Origin: Blastocatellia bacterium
GTDB lineage: Bacteria > Acidobacteriota > Blastocatellia > Chloracidobacteriales > Chloracidobacteriaceae
Length of the DNA stretch: 64,000 nucleotides
Direction of reading: 5' to 3'
Assembly (NCBI GenBank): GCA_019695185.1
Contig: JAIBAN010000036.1
Span: forward strand, 1 to 64,000
Shown here one piece after another: positions 57,722-64,000 of the stretch. Under the pieces are notes generated by a model. That model did not search any database. It was not told the DNA's origin and saw only the letters and a list, made by a program, of their open reading frames with translations. Positions within the stretch are counted from its first letter, which is position 1. The number at the start of each line of letters is the position of its first letter. The position numbers and the translations under genes were made by a program.

Positions 57722-58759
57722 GTGAAGAGAACTCTTTTCATGTTCTGTCTGATTTTTGCGGTCGCGTTGGCAGTTACCGGTCGTTTCACCCAAATCAACC
57801 CAAGCCTTTCGGCTCATACCAACGGAAAACAAATCACGCTCAATGGCCCGTTGCCCCGGTGGCACCCGGATGCCCAAGTGGATCCGGCCTTGTTGCAGAT
57901 TCCCCAGATTCCCCAACCGGTTTACCAGACCGATGCTGAAATCCCTGATTCGGTCCCGGTCGAATATGACCTCAAAACCGGTCAGGTAACGGTGCTGGCC
58001 GCCGCCCCTGAAATTCATCCTGGGCTGGAGCGGAATCTCTTTGCACCCGGTTTTAACGGCCATGACAATCGGTGGGCCGATGAAAATCCACGCCCACAGT
58101 CAGTGATTGGAACCGATGACCGGGTCAAGATTACCGATACCACGGTGCTCCCCTGGCGGACGGTGTGCAAAATGTACATGACCTTTCCCAATGGGCAGCA
58201 ATATATCGGTTCCGGAACATTGATTGCAGCCAAGTATATGCTCACCGCCGGACATTGCGTGTATTCAAGTGCGGATGGCGGATATGCCACCCGGATTGAA
58301 GTCGTTCCCGGACAGAATGGGACCTATCGGCCTTATGGTTCTGCCCTCGCCACGAAATTGCGGGCTTTTTCCGGTTTTGTCAGTTCCGGCAGCAGTAACG
58401 ACGATATGGCGTTGGTAACACTTGATAAAAACATTGGAACCACAACCGGGTTCCTGGCCTATGCGTCATTGACCACAGTCAATGGCATCACCGGCAACAT
58501 TGCCGGGTATCCTGGTGACCGGGATGGCGGGATCAATATGTATTACCACAGCGGTGCAATTTCGAGTTCCAACACCTACCGGGTGTTTTACTCGATTGAC
58601 ACCTATGGCGGGCAAAGCGGGAGCGGGGTTTATCAGCGGGTGAACGATACCCGTACGATTTTTGCGGTTCACACCAACGGCGGTTCGACCAACGCCGGGA
58701 CCCGCATCAATTCCTCGAAATACAGTACGTTGCAATCCTGGATTGCCAGCGGCAGCTAA
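57722..58759 (+). CDS. Secreted trypsin-like serine protease (glutamyl endopeptidase-like)
   Basis: 345 residues from GTG 57722 with SD GGAGG six bases upstream. The hydrophobic signal (TLFMFCLIFAVALAVTGRF) is followed by a propeptide rich in Pro/Asp, then the chymotrypsin fold: LTAGHCVYS (His178), SNDDMALVTL (Asp227/228) and GGQSGSGVY (Ser299). IGSGTLIAAKYMLTAGHC and GSALATKLRAFSGFVSSGSS look like the V8/glutamyl-endopeptidase group. An intrinsic terminator follows at 58782-58822. Confidence 0.94.
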   Translation: MKRTLFMFCLIFAVALAVTGRFTQINPSLSAHTNGKQITLNGPLPRWHPDAQVDPALLQIPQIPQPVYQTDAEIPDSVPVEYDLKTGQVTVLAAAPEIHPGLERNLFAPGFNGHDNRWADENPRPQSVIGTDDRVKITDTTVLPWRTVCKMYMTFPNGQQYIGSGTLIAAKYMLTAGHCVYSSADGGYATRIEVVPGQNGTYRPYGSALATKLRAFSGFVSSGSSNDDMALVTLDKNIGTTTGFLAYASLTTVNGITGNIAGYPGDRDGGINMYYHSGAISSSNTYRVFYSIDTYGGQSGSGVYQRVNDTRTIFAVHTNGGSTNAGTRINSSKYSTLQSWIASGS

Positions 58760-58781
58760 ATTGCCAATTGTTCCCCACCCG

Positions 58782-58822
58782 AAAAAAAGACCCCTTTTCC
58801 CATGGGAAAGCGGGTCTTTTTT
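58782..58822. terminator. Bidirectional intrinsic terminator
   Basis: An 11-bp stem AAAAAAGACCC (58783-58793) with GGGTCTTTTTT (58812-58822), and an inner palindrome TTTCCCATGGGAAA (58796-58809). The T-run on the right and A-run on the left make it work in both directions. Confidence 0.92.
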
Positions 58823-58911
58823 GCTTTTCCGACTGGACTTTCCCGGATGCCTTCTCGTAGAGTCAAGGTCTCCGACAAGTTACTGCTTCCTGCAAGTCAT
58901 GGGCTGGTTTT

Positions 58912-59454
58912 ATGCGAACTGTTCGTGTCTTTGGTTTTGTGGGAAATTCCCTGGTTGAATTCCTGGACTCTTTGGCTAACTCCACAACTCCACGCAATTC
59001 CGGAACCATTTTACTGGTTTTGGGAACCTGTTTGATTGCATGGTGCTTGTGGGAAGGGGAAAAACAATTCGCCACCAAGCAATGGCCCCAGGTTTCGGGT
59101 TTGATTTCAACCGTTGGTGAAAAAACCGTTCAACTGCAAAAAGGAACCCTCAAGCGTCCTTTATTACAATGCTCGTATGTGGTGAACGGAGCGACCTATC
59201 AAACTGAACAGGTTTCCCTTGGTCTGTTTGGCGGTCGCCGGCTGAATGAAGGTTACACGCTGGTTTATTATGTTAAAGGACGGAACGTCACGGTTTATTA
59301 TAATCCGACCCGCCCCGGCCAGGGAATTCTCGAACCGGGAATCGGAACCGACACCTGGCTGGTGTCGGGGGTGGGAATAATTGCAATGGGAATCGGTTTT
59401 CTCCTTTTGACCGTGGTGCATAAACAAGACCTTTCAGACCTTGGTGAGCAGTAG
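58912..59454 (+). CDS. DUF3592 membrane protein
   Basis: 180 residues. Two hydrophobic helices (GTILLVLGTCLIAWCLWE and VSGVGIIAMGIGFLLLTVVH) flank an extramembrane domain with QWPQVSGLISTVGEKTVQLQ, RPLLQCSYVVNGATYQTEQV, and the diagnostic VTVYYNPTRPGQGILEPG. These proteins occur widely and have no known function. It stands alone, 71 bases before the PAS gene. Confidence 0.88.
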   Translation: MRTVRVFGFVGNSLVEFLDSLANSTTPRNSGTILLVLGTCLIAWCLWEGEKQFATKQWPQVSGLISTVGEKTVQLQKGTLKRPLLQCSYVVNGATYQTEQVSLGLFGGRRLNEGYTLVYYVKGRNVTVYYNPTRPGQGILEPGIGTDTWLVSGVGIIAMGIGFLLLTVVHKQDLSDLGEQ

Positions 59455-59524
59455 TTGCGGTTAAACCAAAATATTTTGAATCTGGTCAAACCTGGAGGTT
59501 CTGTATCTCCGCCGGTGTTGGAAA

Positions 59525-62320
59525 TTGGGCAGGGGCATCGAAACCGGAAATGTTGAATTGATTGATTGGCTGCTTCCCATTAACCATTCCCCGTCGGAGT
59601 CACAGGCCGCTTCCTTGATAGCAAACCCTTCAGGCTTTGTTTTGGAAACTGTGAATCAGGAAATGTTGCCTCCCCACGCTTTAACTGAGGAAATAAACCG
59701 CCTGCAAACTCGGTTGCACGAGTTAAAGGGCCTTCTTCCCCATGACTCAATTCCTTTACAATGGCCCGAACTGGGAACCTTGTTAAGTAATTTGGTGGAT
59801 GCTTTCCCGTTTTTACTTTCTTATATTGATGCTTCGCACCACTACCGATTCATCAACCAAGCCTATGAACACTGGTTTGACTTGCCCCGCCATGAAATTC
59901 TGGGGAAACACCTGCGCGAACTCCACGGTGAGCAGACCTATAAAAGGTTGCAAGGGTATTTTCGCTGGGCCCAAAGTGGCCAGACCGTGACGTTTGAACA
60001 TGGTCTTACCTTTCGTGACAAAAGCAGCCGGTATTTTCGGGCGACTTATGTACCCGACCTTGATAAAGGCGGGAACCTCCTCGGTTTTTTTGTGGCGGTT
60101 TTTGACATTACGGATCGCAAAGTATCTGAGGTTCGCCTGAAAGACCTTGAACGCGATTACAAAATTCTTTTGGATGAGGCAGAGTTTGGCCTCTGTGTGA
60201 CCAACGAAACCGGCTTTTTGCGGGTTATCAACAATGCTGCCCTGCAACTGTTTGGCTATCCCGAAGCAGAATTAAAACACCGTTCCCTGTTTGACTTGAT
60301 TGATGACCGCAATCTACCGGTCCAGTCCATCCATTCCCGGTTTGACCGGCTGACCAACCTGACCCAGGGCTCGGTTTTTCATATTGTCAAAAAAGATAAA
60401 AGTCATCGGCCTGTTCTGATTCGGATGCGAAAACTGTCGGGCAACCGTTTGATGTTTGTCCTGACAAGCCTCTCCACCACCTTTGAACTGGAACAAACCG
60501 AGAATGTGCGGGAACAGCGCTGTGCCAAAGCCTTACAGGCATTGCCGGACTTTTTCTTTGAAATCAGTGCGGATGAAAGTGTGCGCGAAATCGTGCCGGA
60601 GAATCACCCGGAGGAAAATTTTTTTCCGCCTTTTACTCCGGGAATCCGGCTGGAAGAGCTGATGCCGACCGAAGTGTATCACCAATGGGCCGAAGCCTTG
60701 GGGCGGGCCCGCGCCACGGAACAAGTGCAGACCATCACCTGGAAGTTTCCTTCTGCAACCGGGGAGCTGTTTTTTGAAATCCGGTTGATTCCAATGCCGA
60801 ATGGCGAATTTTTGGCCGCCATGCGCAACATCACCAATCAACAGCGAACCGAAGCAGTCTTGCGCACCAACGAACACCGGCTTCAGGCCCTGGTGCGGGC
60901 GATTGATGAAGTCGTTTACGAATTTGACCGGGAAGGGTTGATTGTCAACCTGTGGACGACCAATGAAGCTCTTTTGCCCATTTCCCAACCTGAGGCTGTC
61001 GGGTCAAAGCTGACTGAGATTTTCACCCCTGAAGTCAGTCAGCGAATTTTGGCGGCCATTCAGGAAGCCTTGGATATCCGCCAGCCAGTGACGTTTGAAT
61101 ATCCGGTTGATTTGCCAGACGGCCAACGGTGGTTCCTGGCTCGGCTGTGTCCGGTTCAAGGCGAGAAACTTCCCCCCCAAACGGTGTGTCAGTTCAATCG
61201 GGATATCACCCACCGCAAACGAAGCGAAGAGGCTTTGCGCCAGAACATGGCATATTACCAGGGTATTGTCGAAGAAAACCCCTATATGATTTGTCGCTTT
61301 GGGGTGGATGGGTCCCTCAGTTTTGTCAACCGGACCTTTTGCCGCTATTTTGGCACCACTGCCGACCAATTGGTGACCACCTCCATTTTTAGACTGGTCC
61401 ATCCGGATGACCGGGAGTTGGTGAGACTGTTGGTAGCTGACTTTCACCCTGGCATGCCGGTTTTGACCGTGGAATTACGGGTTGTGCTGCGGGATGGAAC
61501 CATTCATTGGAACCGCTGGAGCAGCCAGGCATTGTCGGATGAAACCGGAAAATTTCTTGAATATCAGGGCATTGGCGAGGATATCACCTTCCCCAAACAT
61601 CTTGAGGAGGAGTTGCAGAAATCGCGGAATCTGCTCAACAGCTTTTTTGATAATATTCCTTTTCCGGTTCATGGAATCACACCCGACCACCGATATTTTC
61701 TGGTCAACCGGGCCTGGGAGGAAGTCGCCCAAAAAACCCGCCATGAGGTTTTGGGCCATACCAAACAGGAATTGTTCCCGCTGGAAAATGTCAAACCATT
61801 TATTGAACTCGATGAACAGGTGTTAGCCACTCACCAGGTCTGTTACCGGGAAGCAGCTTTTGAAAACGAATCCATCATCCGTTATTTTCGTTCGGTTCGG
61901 TTTCCGCTTTATAACGAACACCATGGGGTGGAAGGGGTGGGCGGAGCAACGATTGATGTGACGGACGGAATGCACAATGAACATAAGGCACTGACCTTGC
62001 GCTCCATGTTTGAGCTTTCCGGCGAGGCTTTTTTCGAAATTACTGCCGATGGTGATATTGTCGATACCAATGAAACTGCTTCGGTGATGTTTGGGTTTTC
62101 CAAGGCTGAATTTGAGGAAATCAAAATACAGGATTTGTCTGCCTCAGCCGATGCCGTGGCCTGGGCAGGCTTTTGGAAATCCCTCCGACCAACGGGGCGC
62201 TTTACGGCTGAGACCCGTAAAAAAACAAAGCACGGCACCTTCGTGCTCGTGCTGGAACAATACCAATATTGGAAATTTGGGCACACCGAAGGGTGCTACG
62301 TCTTATTCCATAAAAAATAG
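59525..62320 (+). CDS. Multi-PAS protein without an output domain
   Basis: About 931 residues from TTG 59525; ATG 59663 is an alternative. Seven PAS/PAC units can be traced, roughly at 80-205, 208-325, 330-440, 445-570, 575-705, 710-825 and 830-931: e.g. SYIDASHHYRFINQAYEHWF, VTNETGFLRVINNAALQLFG, FFEISADESVREIVPENHP, VVYEFDREGLIVNLW, CRFGVDGSLSFVNRTFCRYF, GITPDHRYFLVNRAWEEVA and FFEITADGDIVDTNETASVM. The frame ends with KFGHTEGCYVLFHKK and contains no histidine kinase, GGDEF, EAL or receiver domain. It must work through a partner or has lost its output domain. It is followed at once by an inverted repeat. Confidence 0.85.
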   Translation: MGRGIETGNVELIDWLLPINHSPSESQAASLIANPSGFVLETVNQEMLPPHALTEEINRLQTRLHELKGLLPHDSIPLQWPELGTLLSNLVDAFPFLLSYIDASHHYRFINQAYEHWFDLPRHEILGKHLRELHGEQTYKRLQGYFRWAQSGQTVTFEHGLTFRDKSSRYFRATYVPDLDKGGNLLGFFVAVFDITDRKVSEVRLKDLERDYKILLDEAEFGLCVTNETGFLRVINNAALQLFGYPEAELKHRSLFDLIDDRNLPVQSIHSRFDRLTNLTQGSVFHIVKKDKSHRPVLIRMRKLSGNRLMFVLTSLSTTFELEQTENVREQRCAKALQALPDFFFEISADESVREIVPENHPEENFFPPFTPGIRLEELMPTEVYHQWAEALGRARATEQVQTITWKFPSATGELFFEIRLIPMPNGEFLAAMRNITNQQRTEAVLRTNEHRLQALVRAIDEVVYEFDREGLIVNLWTTNEALLPISQPEAVGSKLTEIFTPEVSQRILAAIQEALDIRQPVTFEYPVDLPDGQRWFLARLCPVQGEKLPPQTVCQFNRDITHRKRSEEALRQNMAYYQGIVEENPYMICRFGVDGSLSFVNRTFCRYFGTTADQLVTTSIFRLVHPDDRELVRLLVADFHPGMPVLTVELRVVLRDGTIHWNRWSSQALSDETGKFLEYQGIGEDITFPKHLEEELQKSRNLLNSFFDNIPFPVHGITPDHRYFLVNRAWEEVAQKTRHEVLGHTKQELFPLENVKPFIELDEQVLATHQVCYREAAFENESIIRYFRSVRFPLYNEHHGVEGVGGATIDVTDGMHNEHKALTLRSMFELSGEAFFEITADGDIVDTNETASVMFGFSKAEFEEIKIQDLSASADAVAWAGFWKSLRPTGRFTAETRKKTKHGTFVLVLEQYQYWKFGHTEGCYVLFHKK

Positions 62321-62414
62321 TCTGGGGAGTCTGGGGAGTCTGAAGAGATAAACGGTGGCAGGATTGTTTCTTGTCACTTGTCACTTGGCTTTGACTCCCC
62401 AGACTCCCCAGACT
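62319..62414. repeat. Perfect inverted repeat of (GTCTGGGGA)n nonamers with a heptamer in the loop
   Basis: AGTCTGGGGAGTCTGGGGAG plus TC (62319-62340) and its exact complement at 62393-62414 form a 22-base perfect stem with a 52-base loop. The arms are tandem nonamers (CTGGGGAGT). The loop carries a tandem heptamer (TTGTCAC twice). It starts on the stop codon of the multi-PAS gene and ends 15 bases before the TonB receptor stop, so it may act as a shared terminator. Confidence 0.9.
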
Positions 62415-62429
62415 CCCTAGACCTTCATT

Positions 62430-64000
62430 TTAGAAGTTCACCTTCAAAGCAAACTGCAACTGGCGGGGCGGGCTGGCCGCCGCCGGAGTTCCGGCTTTTT
62501 CAAAGAAGAACAGCACTTCACTGACGTTCGTGCGGTTAAACGCATTGAAGGCTTCAAAAATGAATTCCACATTGGAGCGTTCCGACGGGAACGGATAAAA
62601 CTTCCTGGACAAACGGAAATCAACCGAAGCATAGGTCGGAGTTTTGTAAACATTTCGTCCCAAACTGCCAACACTGCCTAACTGGGGCAGAATGAAGGCG
62701 GCTTTTCCATCCGGAGCCTTGATGGAACCGGGGGTTCCGAGAGGAACCAGTTCCGGGCGGGCGGTTGAACTGCTGTTGGCCAGCGTCCGGTCGTCGTTGG
62801 TGAAAATGTTGTAGGGACGTCCCGCTGAAATCTCCACAATCGGAGCAAAGGACCAATCCGCCAGCAGTTTGTTCTTGAAGCCAGGGTCCTTGCGCTTGAA
62901 CGGGCTGACCAGCACGGCGTTGAAAATGAAGCGGTGCCGCTGGTCAAAATTGGAATTGGAACGGTCCAGTCCTGGGCGGCTGTTGTCCTGCGGTTCCTGT
63001 TGGGTCTGGATGTCGGTTGAGTCATCAATCGCATGTGACCAGGTGTAGGATGCCAGGAACTGCACGTTATGCGAAAACCGTTTGTTCAGATTGACGGTCA
63101 ACGCATGGTAGACCGAACTTCCGCTCGATTCGTAGTTTTTCACGTTAAAGAACGGAATAAACTGGCCGGGCACCTGGGGCAAACCAAAGGTCGAACACAG
63201 GCGGCGCACCAAATCCTCTGAAAGGCCCAGGGATTGGGCAAAGGCGAAATTGGGTCCGGTGGCCCGGAACTGGTTAAAAATCAATGGCCCAATAGGTGCT
63301 GCGGGTCCCAGAATACGAGTCAGGGCATAAAGCGGACTACTGGTATCGCCTGCCAAGGCCCGGTTGTAATCAAGCTGCAATTTGGTGTTCGCCTGATTGA
63401 TATTGCGGGGGCGCAGCAGTTTTGAACCTTTAATGTAGCTGTAGGTGATGCCAATTCCCAAATCATTGGTCAATTGACGCTCAATGGAAAGATTCGCCTG
63501 CCCGGTATAGTCATAGTTAAAACTCTTGGCCAAGTGCAGTGTTTGCGGCAGAATCGGCGAAATTCGCAGCAAGGTGGCTTGATTTCCAAGGGCCGGGTTG
63601 AACGGGTCGAATTTTTGCTGACCCGGCAGATACCCCGGCACCGTCGGACCTGGTCCCGGTGTCAACTGAGCTCCTTGGAACAGATTGATGCCGCCAAATC
63701 CACCCGGCACGGCAAAAAACGGAGCCTGCGCACCGTCATTCACGTCCGAAAGGAAGGCCACGCCCAGCAAGGGGCGTCCGTAAAACAGTCCATAGGCAGC
63801 CTTGACGGCGGTTTTCCCGGTTTTGAACGGGTCCCAGGAAATGGCAATCCGGGGTGCCACGTTGTTGTTGTCGCGCGGAATCCCCTGCTGAATGTTCAAC
63901 AGTTTTTCGGCATTGGCATTGAGGTCGGTCAGCGGCTTGAAGGTTTGGGTAAATTCAACGTCATACCGAACCCCGTAATTCAAAGTAAAATTGGGCCGGA
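62430..64000 (-). CDS. TonB-dependent outer membrane receptor, C-terminal part (partial)
   Basis: 523 residues visible; the frame is open to the window edge, so the N-terminal CarboxypepD, plug and first barrel strands lie outside. The visible part is a beta-barrel with NYGVRYDVEF, PRIAISWDPFKTGKTAVKAA, QANLSIERQLTNDLGIGITY, NVQFLASYTWSHAIDD and SVDFRLSRKFYPFPSERSN, and it ends LQFALKVNF with the terminal Phe needed for BAM assembly. This Oar-like receptor type is very abundant in Acidobacteriota. The substrate is unknown. Confidence 0.9.
   Translation of the reverse strand, partial: RPNFTLNYGVRYDVEFTQTFKPLTDLNANAEKLLNIQQGIPRDNNNVAPRIAISWDPFKTGKTAVKAAYGLFYGRPLLGVAFLSDVNDGAQAPFFAVPGGFGGINLFQGAQLTPGPGPTVPGYLPGQQKFDPFNPALGNQATLLRISPILPQTLHLAKSFNYDYTGQANLSIERQLTNDLGIGITYSYIKGSKLLRPRNINQANTKLQLDYNRALAGDTSSPLYALTRILGPAAPIGPLIFNQFRATGPNFAFAQSLGLSEDLVRRLCSTFGLPQVPGQFIPFFNVKNYESSGSSVYHALTVNLNKRFSHNVQFLASYTWSHAIDDSTDIQTQQEPQDNSRPGLDRSNSNFDQRHRFIFNAVLVSPFKRKDPGFKNKLLADWSFAPIVEISAGRPYNIFTNDDRTLANSSSTARPELVPLGTPGSIKAPDGKAAFILPQLGSVGSLGRNVYKTPTYASVDFRLSRKFYPFPSERSNVEFIFEAFNAFNRTNVSEVLFFFEKAGTPAAASPPRQLQFALKVNF

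Overview
The window looks like part of a chromosome from an Acidobacteriota bacterium, most likely class Blastocatellia. This is an inference from gene content: a large Oar/CarboxypepD-type TonB receptor, a DUF5916 (CBM9-like) outer membrane protein, a polyhydroxyalkanoate (PHA) module with PhaR, a BY-kinase exopolysaccharide locus, and many long PAS proteins, in DNA of roughly mid-50s GC. No rRNA, tRNA, CRISPR array or prophage was seen. The only mobile DNA is the right end of an IS200/IS605-type element at the left edge; it cuts into a decayed PAS-receiver hybrid kinase gene.

Layout. 1-700: IS right end plus kinase remnant. 991-6528: a secreted protein of unknown function, an acyl-CoA carboxylase carboxyltransferase subunit, and DUF5916. 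7047-23986: exopolysaccharide locus. It has a Wzz/BY-kinase fusion, then on the minus strand an O-antigen ligase/polymerase, a TPR protein and a FecR-like protein in an overlapping operon, then on the plus strand a nucleotide-sugar dehydrogenase, an NAD epimerase, five glycosyltransferases, a methyltransferase and an AsnB-type amidotransferase. 24072-29457: an acidic Pro/Val-rich membrane protein, an orphan sensor kinase, and two tandem transglutaminase-like proteins. 29459-33619 (minus): a tight operon with a 48-residue candidate precursor peptide, a lasso-B2-like transglutaminase fold protein, an HprK-like kinase, a radical SAM/SPASM protein, a PqqD-like peptide-binding protein and a nucleotidyltransferase. 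33857-41311: a SpoIIE phosphatase, an ABC-2 permease, and a PHA block (two PhaC-family proteins, a PhaF-like granule protein, a phasin, divergent phaR), then a lipid kinase. 41485-52046: a TetR-controlled DevBCA-like exporter with an outer membrane channel, an ABC ATPase, CorA, a Tat-exported superoxide dismutase, a tiny Cys-rich ORF, a dienelactone hydrolase and a second HlyD adaptor. 52163-64000: a three-repeat winged-helix-like membrane protein, a patatin, a nuclease, a class V aminotransferase, a trypsin-like protease, DUF3592, a protein made of PAS domains with no output domain, and a partial TonB receptor.

The most interesting system is the 29.5-33.6 kb operon. It carries the early enzymes of lasso-peptide or HPr-rel-A type peptide modification (precursor, RRE/PqqD, B2 protease, HprK-like kinase, nucleotidyltransferase). 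It has a radical SAM enzyme and no macrolactam synthetase, and the precursor lacks the acidic residue needed for a lasso ring.

A second theme is a set of short tandem repeats with 7-, 9- or 14-base period placed right at start or stop codons, several forming perfect inverted repeats between genes. They resemble the heptameric STRR repeats known from filamentous cyanobacteria.
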